Assembly: GCA_973895155.1 (NCBI GenBank)
Contig: OZ316892.1
Span: 1,674,001 to 1,738,000, forward strand
Reading direction: 5' to 3'
From: Marsupella aquatica
Lineage: Eukaryota > Marchantiophyta
Length of the DNA stretch: 64,000 bases
The position numbers and the translations under genes are program-made. The notes beneath the pieces are model-generated. The model searched no databases. It worked only from the letters and a program-made list of their open reading frames with translations, and was not told where the DNA came from. Below are positions 1 to 11,514 of the stretch, one piece after another. Each line of letters opens with the position of its first letter. Positions within the stretch are counted from its first letter, which is position 1.

Positions 1-3000
1 CGATACTTCATCAGGATTTCTTTCTGACAAAAATATCTCATTGAAAAGAAAGGGATTCCGTGAGTGACCTTAGTTTTGGCGGTGTATGAACCGTGGGCCA
101 AGACTCCTGATGGAGTTTCTTCTTCCTCCATTGCGTAAGTATAAGGTTCTATTTGAGGAGCAAAAGTTCCGAGCATGACACGAGTTTGATCCACTGCAGC
201 AAACAAAGTCAGATCAGAAATTGCCTTCAACCACCCACCAGTTCTACGCTCCAGCTTAGTAACCATGATGAGATTTTATCAGACGCTGCTGATAACAATC
301 AAAAACATTTTGGACCAACTTCTATGATGCCACTGGGTAGCCTGTCAAAGTGATTAAAAAATGGTCTAAAGAACGAAGCCTGTACCCGAAACGGACTAAA
401 GATGAAGACACAGCAGACAATAAACTGTCACGAAGGATTCACTTATGAATGTAGTGGGAAAGTGACCCTACCTAGCAAGCCTGATTTCCAAACTTTGTTA
501 ACATAAGTCAATCCCGGGACGAGATTCTTTTGCACCGAGAAGCTGAACTTGAGGCTGTACAAGCTCCCCTCTTTCAACACAAACGTGGGATCTTGGGAAT
601 TTGAAAGCGGTAGAGTAAATGTGACATCCTGCGAGCCCGGAGTTGTCATGCCTATTGTTAATATCTTCACCTCGGGTTCTTGTCCTGCAATCACCAAACC
701 AAAATATATCAATATGCACCGTTATAGCAACAAATAAAATGATGACTCAAATGGCGGCTCCATCTCTCGTTGCCAACTGTATCTATTCTATTACCATTGT
801 TTCCTTCCTTTCCCGATCAATTTCAGAGCATAAACAACATTTATCTATAATCTACATTTATCTATAATCATATGTGAGCAAATTTCGGTCCGAACTAACA
901 TTAGTGTCGTTGTTCGGAATCATAACCTTGGAGCCAGAAGTCAGAGGGTATGCATCGTACAAACGGCGAGCATCAAAGAGAACGTGGCAACTAACCAACA
1001 GCACATCGATTTCATTGGCATTTGGAGTCACTGGGTCGGACAACCAAGCCTGCTCGACGACGCCTACGTGCAATTTTATTCTAATTAATCATGATAGCTC
1101 AACCCGGTGCACCTCCCTAAGTTACCGCGTCCACACCCTCACATCTACACAGCCACGCTGGACGAATTGACTGGAATTGGAACAAGTCTACTTTTGAAGG
1201 CACCGGTAGACTGAGACGGAAATAAGCTCATGACTGCCATACAGATCAACGCCTACGCAGAACAGATCAACAACTGTACTACACTTCTAAAGTCCACGAA
1301 AGGTGTTTACAGTTGAGGTGGCCGTATTCGAGAAAGTGTTATTGAATCATGGAAGTCATTAGCTAACCATTTAGCTACCTGTGGTAGTAGCCTGGTGCGC
1401 CACCCAGTCAAGTCGTCAGTCACTTTGGGAAGCCTAACGCCACAGGGGAGCTACGGATGGGCCCCGCCAGAACTACGGTGGGAGTAAAATTGATTAATGT
1501 GGAGTGGACTATATGTCCTTTCCTTGAATTGTCTTTTGACCATCCAATCCCGCGAGCTAGCGTCCTCTTCCTCATATCGACAAGAGTGGATGGATTGTAG
1601 AATTGTTGCCGTGCAGGCCATAAGCAAATGAGCCAGAAGCTATCAAGTCCCCAGGAATCTAACAGGGGCTAGAGGTGGATGTCCTAACTCCAAAATCCCG
1701 CTTTGAATCGCATGGGCACGTTCTACATACAGTGCCATAACAGAGACAACACCTTAACTTTAAATCAAACGAGGCAATGATTGCCGCACACGTTGAAGCC
1801 CACACAATCATAGTCATGCAATAATGCAATATTGAGGTGCAAAACCAATTCAGACTCCTCAGATCAACCAACTGTTGCAATTTGCCCCACCTGCCTACGT
1901 GCAAGATCGAAGAAGAAAATCGTACAAAATAATCAGGGCCTACACTGTGCTTCTTACTGTTCACGACCGGGGCACTAAAGAAACTGGAGTGCTGGTGTCA
2001 TCGCGTTCGTCCTGTTCTCGGAACTACATCATCGACACATCATTTCATGCTGTTGGCCAAGTCTTCTTTCAACTCGACGTCCACAATCCTTACCAGAGGC
2101 TCACAGAGTCATCAAACGTGCGCGAATCCTTCGACCAATAACACCCGACAACCATTTGAAATTTTCATTCAGAGATCTTGGCAGGCTCTCGACGAAGGTG
2201 AATCTTGTGGGCAGGGATGCGTACCATCAATCGAAAGCTTGTCCAACGAGAGTTGGCCCAGCAGTTGCTCTTTCCATCTTCTCAAGCTGTCATCGTCCTG
2301 CACTCAACCACATGCATCGTCAGAATCGTCCTGAGGTCTCCTTCACACGACAGATAGACTCGTGTGCACAACCACGCTCCATTTGCAAATTCGGAACTAG
2401 AGAAGAAGACGGACGCCTTAGACCCACGATCGCGTAGAGAGCTGGCTCTGAGCAAACATTCAACGAATTTCGAGGTCTGCACGGGTATCTGTTGAGAGTA
2501 GCGAATGGTTCTCTAAGGTAAAGAATAATGACGAGACCAGCAATTGACATTAAACGCTCTTTCCGTTCCGTCTTCTACTGGGACAGTCCAAGTGGATATC
2601 GGGAACATTCAGCGGAAAGCTCCACAACGGAGATAGATCACAGAAAATATTCAGTTCATGACCAAATATTAATCTCCGACTCTACGGGTTTACAGCCTAG
2701 CCAAATGAACAGTTACCGATGTGCGTCTGGGACAAGCATAACATTGGCTAGAAAGTACGAGAATTCCTGACTGACTGACTGACTGACTGACTGACTGACA
2801 GAAGCGACGAACCACATACGTGCCCCTGGGATTGCCATGAGCAGACGGTGAGTATGAGCATGGAAATGAAACCTGAACGAATCCTCAAGTTCGAGACCGG
2901 GCAAAGAGTGACCAGCAATGTAAGAGACTACCACATGCAAAAGGAGAGAAAGAACGAGAAACTTTGCGGCAATAGAGTGGACATGACGGAGATAACCATA

Positions 3001-3767
3001 TAATGTAAAAGGCTTCATTCTGTTTGCCAGGAAGAGTAGAGCAGGTGATTCCTAAAGAACAGCTTCTAGAAAGAGCCAACCAAGAGGGATCGATGATATT
3101 ATGGCACATTGTGGTAATGTATCCAGGAGACTCAGACACTAAGATTGCCCATCAGTCTCTGGCTTGTACGACCCTTACGAGCGAAGCCAAAAACAAACGC
3201 GACCAGTTCCTCTGCTGGGGGCTGCCAATCCAACAAGAACTTGTCTGGAATGCTCCAGAGACTAGCATGAGAGAATAAGAAGGTAGTCGACTGTAAGTCA
3301 TGGAGTATAGTTTTGTTGTTGAGAGTATACAAGATTCTGAAAATCAGCATTTCACCTCCCTCTCATGGTGAGAGCTTGCAATGTTCTGTAAAATCGGAAT
3401 CAGGAAAGAATGGAATACAGGATGCTGAGACATTCTTGAACTCTCAGTCCACCCTCGTCCAAGTGGAACTGTGAAGAGCATTGGTTATGTAACATTGGGG
3501 GCTCGGGTATGGATATGCGATGAACAGCTTGGGACTCTGGAAAGAGAAGAGTGCAATTTGGTGAAATATGCACGAACTCACGGTGTTACTCTCGTCAAAC
3601 TGGGACTGTGGAGAAAATTTGAGATAAAGAATCGGGAACGTAGCAGCAGTCTTCACACACACTAACACACTCACCTTGTCGAGTTCAAGTTGTTGTTTGA
3701 GGGGAACCATAGGCCCCAGATGAAAATCTTCATCCCTGAAACTGTCGATCCTCTCGAGCACATTCAT
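1..3767 (-). CDS. RhoGDI: Rho GDP-dissociation inhibitor (RhoGDI), 3' end outside window
   Basis: Cytosolic regulator that binds prenylated ROP/Rac GTPases, keeps them GDP-bound and extracts them from membranes. Four exons can be joined on the minus strand: 3675-3767, 2225-2297, 472-684 and 69-193. All have GT-AG borders and consistent phases, giving about 168 residues. The family signature runs in order: LGPMVPLKQQLELDK, then DDDSLRRWKEQLLG, then the immunoglobulin-like lipid-binding fold with EPEVKILTI, FVLKEGSLYSLKFSFSV and GLTYVNKVWKSG, then MLGTFAPQIEPYTYAM and TPSGVLAHGSYTAKTK. The last exon (the family ends in a strand like YLEINYTFDI) should lie beyond position 1. The start is uncertain: ATG 3765-3767 is the first in-frame Met, but the frame stays open upstream to about 3917, so an additional 5' exon or longer N-terminus is possible. 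The 1.5 kb intron between exons 2 and 3 holds no recognisable gene. Family call is firm; the N-terminus is not. Confidence 0.9.
2767..2798. repeat. (CTGA)8 microsatellite
   Basis: Eight perfect copies of CTGA lie in the first RhoGDI intron. They make a spurious Ser-Gln-Ser-Val reading frame on the minus strand. Confidence 0.95.
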
Positions 3768-3917
3768 CTTGAATGACTCGTGAAGTCCCCCTGCTGAGGA
3801 GCTTACAATGCGGGTTTCAATAGTCCTCTCTAAGCAACACCCGCGGTCCAGAAAAAAACTGTACACAGTCGTCCCCACACGACAATTCGCTCCTCTACTT
3901 GACGACGCTACGTCCAC

Positions 3918-5060
3918 AAGCTTTCACCGATATGAATTTTGAGTCACTCTTCCGCCTCAATAACTTAGGAGGGCCTACATGCCATCATCCTCGATCCCAA
4001 CAGGAAAGGGAGCAGCAGACATGGTCGAGTATGAGCCAAGATGTGAGACAAACAGAGAACAGCAGTCCGTATTCCGCGCCAAATAGATGGTGAACCAATT
4101 ACCAGCTCAATCCCTGTCTCTACCTCCCTTCCACTCTTTCTCTCTTCCCGAAAACTATATCCCCATCGAAGTCTAACTACCCACAACTAGACAATCTGAC
4201 AATGACGACGATACGCAGACTGATGGAGGCAGTGGCGCACTTCATCAGCAGTAGCAAGCAATGTGACCACGAACTTTTAACTACAGATAATGGCCTCTCT
4301 CTCGCTCATCAACCACACATCAATCAATGGAGCGCGTCTGTGGACTGCTGCCCTGATTGATTGATTAAGTGAGTGAGTGAGCTCAATGTCCGTCAAGGCC
4401 CACCCTACCTCAGTCCTCGACTTCCACCCCGAACCCATCTCGTCCCAATCCCAGCCAAGCGCCTCTCACCATCCTGGTAAATGCTCATTGAGGGCACACT
4501 CGGTTTCCCATCAAAGCCACTTTCAGTACTGTGTTGCATCAGCACAGCCCTGTCCCCCAGGGTGACAAGCAGAATCCAGGCCAGGCCTGCCACCAAAAGC
4601 CTCCTCAGAGCATCTTCACCCGTTTGGTTTGGCAGCAGTTTCAACACAAACAATTGGGGATTTGGGGGTCTCAAATATGGGGCCGTCATAGGTGTTCCCG
4701 GAAGGGTACCAGGGCCCATGATAAGGGGGCTGCGGGCGAGTTTAGCGGCAGCGAGGCATTTGAAAACCTCAATTTCCATATGCACGTGTGACTTCCGGGT
4801 GGAGAAACTAGTCGTGATGGTGTCCATTTGGCACACAAGAACGCCCTCAGCATACACTGAAGAGTAAGTACACAAAGCCCGGCTCGTGAGTTCAGACTTG
4901 GCCCGTGGTGACTGATCGGTCAAGCCTCTGTCTGTGTCCTATAGCCTGAAGGTGTCTCACACATTTTTGGACCACTTCTGCCTGAACCTAGCTTGGGGGC
5001 CAACAAAACTCCCCGTCCTGATATTTGAGACCCCCTAATAGAAAGTGGTCTGATTACCAG
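3918..5060. other. Intergenic stretch, no gene recognised
   Basis: This is sequence upstream of RhoGDI. It contains short GATT/GAGT runs near 4355-4382. Overlapping open frames on both strands at 4405-4923 (up to 172 codons) match no family I recognise and have no supporting splice context. It may hold the RhoGDI promoter and 5' UTR. Confidence 0.5.
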
Positions 5061-5061
5061 T

Positions 5062-5300
5062 CCCTTCAATTTATATAGACAAGACACAAACAAAGACCTT
5101 GCAACAAATACTTTTTATTTTTATATTTGCCCCCATCCTTGTTACGGCCATGAGAGGTCTCTTGCAAATTCCCTGCCACGAGGTTGCACCACATCACCAC
5201 AACCAGCCACAAACAGGAATGATCCTACTTTTAACAATAACAAATGTGCACATTCATGTTTGTGGCAAAAACAACGTATTTTTGGGCACCATACCATAAA
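5062..5300 (+). repeat. Dispersed repeat, copy 1 (two joined modules)
   Basis: The first module (about 5066-5138, core ACACAAACAAAGACCTTGCA followed by AAATACTTTTT) recurs at about 6632-6708. The second module (about 5145-5298, ending GGGCACCATACCATAAA) recurs at 16726-16880 in the same orientation and at 15238-15400 inverted. The copies are strongly diverged. No coding content was seen. Confidence 0.6.
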
Positions 5301-5504
5301 TATTAAACATAAAAAAAACCAAAATACAAAGGAAGAGATATCATTTAGTAAAATAAAATTACTGTTATGATGTTTATCAAAGATATATCAATGTTTTATA
5401 TCAAAATGCTTGTATTATTTAATTGTTTGCAAGTTTGAAAAAACCAATTGATAGAAATGTACATAGTTAGAACCTCTTTGGCTCCACATTGTAAAACTAA
5501 ATAA

Positions 5505-5975
5505 TCAATCTCCTTAGTACTTGATAAAATCTGTCAATGTTTGATTCATTAGAAAACTCAAGATCAAGATTTAGAATCTCGTGACCTCTTTAGTAGTGTC
5601 TTGATAAAATCTCTCAATGGAAAGCTAGAGTAAAATTAGAAACTCATCATGTCCTTAATACTTGACAAAATCCATCAATGTTAGGTTCATTGGAAAACTA
5701 GAGAAATTCATATACTCATGATCTCTCTAATTCTTGATCAATAATTTCAATGTCACACATTAGAAAGTTAAAGAGATTGAAAATCTCATGATCTCTTTAG
5801 TACTGTGACAAAATCTGACATGTAATTTGTCAATGTCGGATTCAATGTTGGAAAGTTAAAAAAATTCATGAACTCATGATCAAAATTTCTTATAATCACA
5901 CTCATTGGAAAGACAAAGAAATTCAAACTCATTTGGAACTTGACAAAATTTGTCAATCTGAGTCTCATAGGAAAC
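5505..5975. repeat. Degenerate AT-rich tandem repeat
   Basis: A loose unit of roughly 85-110 bases recurs about five times. It is built from CTCATGATCTCTTTAGTACT, TTGACAAAATCTGTCAATGT, then GATTCATTGGAAA and CTAGAGAAATTCA. The copies are too diverged to be recent. No open frame is shared between them. Confidence 0.7.
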
Positions 5976-7023
5976 CCTTTTCTCGATTAAGAGATATCAC
6001 AATCTGGTCACCGTCACAAACTTAGCCACTGCAAATTGATTTCTTTGATTATGTCGCCATCACTTGTCCACAATGCTTGCTTCCCGGCTTGAATTGTTTG
6101 CATCCTTCCAGTCTTCAACTAAAGCTCACTCTGAACAGAGGTTGACGCCAAATGCAGTCTCTATGTCAAAGAAACAATTGTTGATCACCCCCTCACACCA
6201 TATCTTTCTTAAACAAAAAAAACTACAAATCCTTCATGTGAAGTGATGGCTTGTTCGTTTTGTGTGTTCTTCCCACTGAATCGACAAGCGCTCTTCCGCC
6301 ACAGCTGAGTGTTGTCCTCCAGTCTTTCTTGTGGCGGTAATGCTCAATGTAATTCACAAACGATCAATCATGAATGGTAAAAACACGATTTCTCCCATGA
6401 GTAAGCAAAAACCGTAAAAAAACTCAATTCCTCCAATCACATTCAACCTTCCGTTTGATAAATCTCCTCTTATTTTTGAGTGTTTGCTTTTGTACGAGCA
6501 CACACCAAGACCATCGGGAGACTCAAAACAGTCGGTTACCGCCTTGCTGAAAATTGATTTCACTTCATTACACACATTCCTTGGATGAACATGGGGGTCC
6601 ACGGATTAATTTTATGTATGCACTCCTTGAACTTAAATAGACATCACACAAACAAAGACCTTACAAATACTTTTTGTTTTCATATTTGCCCCATATATCC
6701 TTGTATTTTGTAAGCACTTTCAGTTATCCCCTTGAGTCACAATCTAGAGTTATCCACCATCCCTGTTTTATGTATGCACTTTCAGTTAGACCCTTGGAGT
6801 CACGGCCTAGAGGCGGCTTCACTATAGGCAGCGAGTTTGCAATAGAATATTTGTAGATAAGGTCTAGTGAATCCTTGTTGTCATGGACAGTCCACAATTT
6901 TTGAAGTATGGTGAATGCACATTTCAGATTTTGTCTTTTTCAGATTTTTGTGTCATGTGTTTTCATTTCAATCTGCCTTATCAAGGGGCAGCCTTTGTAT
7001 TCTATACATTTTTAATTAATTTT

Positions 7024-7414
7024 TATACCACTTTAGTTTTAGGTATTCTAGAGTGTTTTGAACTTATTTTGGCAGCCCCCCCTTTCACAGTATGTGTTTT
7101 CTTAGAGATGAAACCAAAGGCTCCACCACCAGGAGTGAGAGAAATGATGCTGAAGAACATGAATGCATAGCCTCTTAAGTTCTCCTCATGTTTTTCTGTC
7201 CTAGGTTTATGATTTTTATTGAAAGGAGTGTCATTCATAAGGCACCCTGAGTTAAGTGCACACATCGTAGCATCGTTTGAGTGTATCTTAGTCACTGTGC
7301 TTTTCTTGGCAGACACTTTACTTATATAACAGCACTTCTATGCTCTCATATTTTATTTACTTTCAGATCACTACAAGACAAAAAATAAAGCATGTTCTAG
7401 GATGAGCATGCTAT
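7024..7414 (-). repeat. Dispersed 0.4 kb repeat, uninterrupted copy
   Basis: Its reverse complement matches, in two separated blocks, 44707-44784 and 49425-49747 that flank the retrotransposon. Positions 7321-7343 therefore represent the empty insertion site. An open frame on the minus strand (7023-7316) is partly shared with the other copy. Nearly every difference between them changes the amino acid, so I do not call it a gene. Confidence 0.8.
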
Positions 7415-7429
7415 ATCCACAAATCGACT

Positions 7430-10400
7430 GGAAATCCCCCAAACTAACCTCCATTCCTCAAAATGGTGCAATCATAGCCTCATGCTAAAACTGGCTGAGG
7501 GCAGTTTGGATTTTGTATTTTGGAAGTTGACCTCTAATTATTTTGGATCTTGGTCCATGGGGAAGGCAAGCATCAGATTTCTCTCTATCTGATTCCTTCG
7601 GCAGTTTAGTGAATGAAAAAGGAGCACGGGTAGAGATGCTCTTGAGCTTTCATGTGTGGATCTTTTGGAACCCATCAGCTCCAAAAGTTTGACACCCATC
7701 ATCGCTTGCTCAGTTTGTCGGAAACTCCAGAGCTCCAAAATGATCCCATCTACCTGAGCTTTTTGTCTTTTTGTGGCTTCAGTTGCCTTTTATTTTTTCC
7801 TCATATTGTATTGCATTGGTCTAACTGTTTTTTTCTTACTTTGGTGATCTGTCCCTGGGTTTCCCTCAACGTTTATATCCCTTTCAAGATTGCAAATATT
7901 CCTCATCTGACAAAAGGCATCCATGTATCCTCTCCCACATATTGCACGCCTCACAGTCTCTCTACAAGCTTTTCAGTTTGTTCTTTAGAAAGGCTTTATT
8001 AGTCCTTTTGCAGTTGTTGGGGAATCTTTGGCTTTTTGACTCTTTGGTCTTCCTGGGGTTTTCCTTGTTTTCCCTTCTTTTATTGATTGGGTCTCCTGCC
8101 TTTAAGATCATGTCTCCCAGGATGATGTTTTTTATTCTTTGGCAGTGTTGTATATACCTCACTGTCAACCAGCATTCTACATTTGTTATTTTTGTCTTTA
8201 TGTGACAATAAAAACTTAAAGTATAAAGACCTAGCATCCTACACTTGAGAATAAACAATTGGGAAAAAACCAACGAGTAACAAAAACTACTTTGACACAC
8301 TGAGTAGTGAGCGTTCTACCTGTCTACCACCCTCTCAAAGCCATCACCCATATCTTCTTCCCCTTAAGATTCCTCACCCATAAGCGGCAAATCTTCTTGT
8401 CTTCCAACCTTTAACAAGTCCACCCCACAGGGACCATGCATTAGGAAGAGAACTTGTTCGTAATTGCTGCGTGCATGTATCCTTCTGCTATAACAGCTTT
8501 ACATTTTTTGTGCCTAAAACAACCCACCCCATCCAAACCTTTCCTAGCTTTTGCAAGGAATAATTACTTCTGACAAAAAGCAATATCAAAGATTAAAATT
8601 TTCCACATCATTGAAAGTTGTTCCAACTATGAGTAGTCACTAGACAGAGTATTGGTTCGTCAACTATCACAAGTATACTTGGTATCCAAATTAAAGGCAG
8701 TGGGATTTCATGAAAAACTCAAACTGGTCATGCAAGACTGCAAGAGTTGGCTTTTTCAAACCGAGTATCCGCCATCATGAACTTATCTAGAGTTGAAATC
8801 TGTTGGCCAACTAGCCCTGTCTGTCTCTTCATAGAGGCAAGGGCTAGAGCCAACACTTTGAATTGCCTTGGGCAGAGCGAAGCTTGATTTGGGGGCCAGT
8901 CTACTTGACTTGTACTGTTTTTTAGTATTTTTAGCCTGATTTGTAATTTGACTTCGAGATCAGCCCTGAAAGGCTGTAGCCCTTGCAAAGTCCTGAAACA
9001 TTCCTAAGTTGCTTGGCAATATGGCTTGAAAGGAAGGGCTGCCATTTCACTCAAAACAAATGTTGCACGTCTGACGGTTTCTTCCTAGACCAGAGTCAAC
9101 AATAACCTTTCCAGTTTGCTCAGAAAACTAACCTGAAAATTGAAGGTGGCCTTATTTCCCAGCTGGGTTGGTAAAGCATCTATGTTTAAGACCTCTACAA
9201 AGTTGTATTTGGTTCCTGTTTTCTTAATAATTATGGAACGTCCAAAGTGTCCATGTGACCCGTGGTCGTATGAGTGGGACTGGGGCACTAATAATGGATT
9301 ATGGATCCCATGTGACCTTCAAAAGGATGGTCAATCCATGGTAATGATTCAATGTGCTTCCTACATGTGGGTTACATTGAGGAGGTTCATTCATGTGAAG
9401 ATCCTGGTGGCATGTTCTGATTTGAAAACTGTTGGCTCGGTACTAGTCACAAACTAGTGCAACAAACCTTTTTATTTTCTACCTAAGTAAAAATTTGGCC
9501 AGGGCCAGAAATTGCTCTGGAAGATCATGCACTAGGCATTCCACAAGCTGGATTGGATCTTTACAAGAATTGTTGTGAATGCTAGATTTAATCAAGCCCA
9601 GATCTCCACTGGTCACAACGTGGAAATCTTGCCACTTAAGTAGAGCCACCTGGAAACTCCAGCCCTACAGATTGGGAACAAACAGTGCGACGAAAATTCA
9701 GTCCACATCATCCAGATGTATCGTGGACATGTTTTAAATCAACCTTGAATTGAGGGGCTAGTCTAACAAGTGGAGCCCTGTGGGCAGGGCAGGCGTCTCA
9801 ATAGCTTCTGTGTTAGTGTACTCTCGAGTACTCTAATAATTGTAAGTACATAAACTGTTCCCTGACTTCCCTCTTTCTGTGGTTATAGAGCCCTTTAGGT
9901 CTTCCTTTTCACAGTAGGGACAAAGGAAAAAACAAAGACAAGCTACTTTAGGTTCGCGAGCAGGACATATATATCAGATCTTTGGTATTGGATTATTATG
10001 AGGTTCTCCATGGGTTACTGCCATAGCCAACTTTCGCTTGACTTGAAATGGGTCTTATCATTGCATGAACAAGTACTGACCATAATCTGGTGGATTATTT
10101 GCAGCGGATATTTTAAGACACAAGTTATTCACGTCTATCCTTAGCTCATGATGTGTTTACTTTTCGTAGGAAACTCTAAAACTACTGTAGGATTATGATA
10201 ATGACATGTTCTCCTCAGATGGAGATTTTGGGATCATGGAATAGGTTAGCCTACCCTCTATTTCCCAGGGTCTCGGGTACTTGTCCTTGAAAAGAACACA
10301 CAGAAGAAGGGAACCCTTAGGGGTGTCAAAGCTCCTACTGGAAGCTTGTCTAGTGGGAAGAGCATCTTGCCCAAGATTTCCAGACTCTGGACACACTTAT

Positions 10401-11200
10401 AAGAGTTGAGGAGAAGAACACTTTTTTTTTGCAATGTCTAGAGACTCCGGTGGCGAGTAATCTGGAAATGACCAACTAGTTTCTCCCAGCAGTCAGTTGC
10501 ACGGGGGAGGCATGAAGGTGGTCGTGACCTTGCCAAGCTTCCTTTTGCCTTCAAGGTTTTCATCTGAAAGTCAAAGATCAAGTGGGACATGGATGTACTC
10601 TAAGGAGGGAAGCCTCTCATGTCCCACCAGCAGGCAGACTTAGTTAAAAAACTACTATAGAGGTCAATCATCCCCTCATCACACTACACTATTGATTAGA
10701 TGTGGACCATCCCCTCATCACACTACAAAAGAGGTGAACATTTTCCCTAATTTTCATGTTCCTTTTACTCTTTCTAGGTTTCTGGGGCTTACTTTTTCAA
10801 AGTTTGATGCTGGTGGCTTTGGACCTCTATTGCTTTTTCTTCATCATACTTTGTCTTGCCCTTTTTAAATAAACTTAGAGTGCTGCTTCTCTAGTCATAT
10901 CTCGTTACTTGACACCCCTCTCGGGATCTCACTATATGGAGGCCTCCCCATCACCTGTGACATTTTTAGCTCTCTCGGACCCCCTAAAATGTAAGGATTT
11001 AAAAATATATATTAATCCCTATTAAGTTGGAATATTCTAAAAATTGGATAACAAAGAACCTAATGTTTTTATAAATCTCAAAATTGGATTTAAAATATCT
11101 TATTGTTTTTCTAAGAATTATTTCAAATAATCTCTTCGAACCAATAAAACAACCTTATACTTAGTCTCATACTTCATCTCATGTGATGTGCCATTTTTTG
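7430..11200. other. Long non-genic stretch
   Basis: No recognisable gene was found. Open frames are short and lack family similarity. A 23-base motif CATCCCCTCATCACACTAC occurs twice (10667 and 10708). The rest is AT-rich unique-looking sequence, probably decayed transposon DNA. Confidence 0.5.
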
Positions 11201-11209
11201 AGAGAGTGA

Positions 11210-11514
11210 GACCCCCTGTGGAGTTCACAAGCCAGGGAGCTCTACCAGGCAGATAGTTCGATATAGGTAGGTTTGGTTTGCTAGAGCTCATTTGGGATTT
11301 TTTTGGCTCTTTTGTTACTTCCCTTTGATCCGCTTATGGGATGGAGCCTCTACTATAATCGCCTGACCCCCTATGGAGTTCACAAGGGAGCTCTACCAGG
11401 CAGATAGGTACATATAGGTAGGTTTGGTTTGCTAAAGCTCATTTGGGATTTTTTTGGCTCTTTTGTTACTTCCCTTTGATCCGCTTATGGGATGGAGCCT
11501 CTACTATAATCGCC
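11210..11514. repeat. Tandem duplication of a 155-base unit
   Basis: The first copy is 11210-11364 and the second 11365-11514. The second lacks about five bases near its start but is otherwise almost identical over the shared TAGGTAGGTTTGGTTTGCTA and GATCCGCTTATGGGATGGAG blocks. It is a recent local duplication without coding potential. Confidence 0.9.

Noticed and set aside
4405-4923. 172-codon minus frame and overlapping 128-codon plus frame
   Set aside because: No family motif, no ATG context or splice support, and overlapping opposite frames suggest chance in a GC-rich patch.
7023-7316. Minus-strand frame of 97 codons sharing protein-level similarity with 49497-49712
   Set aside because: The two copies differ mostly by amino-acid-changing substitutions and lie inside a dispersed repeat, so the similarity reflects repeat DNA, not a conserved gene.
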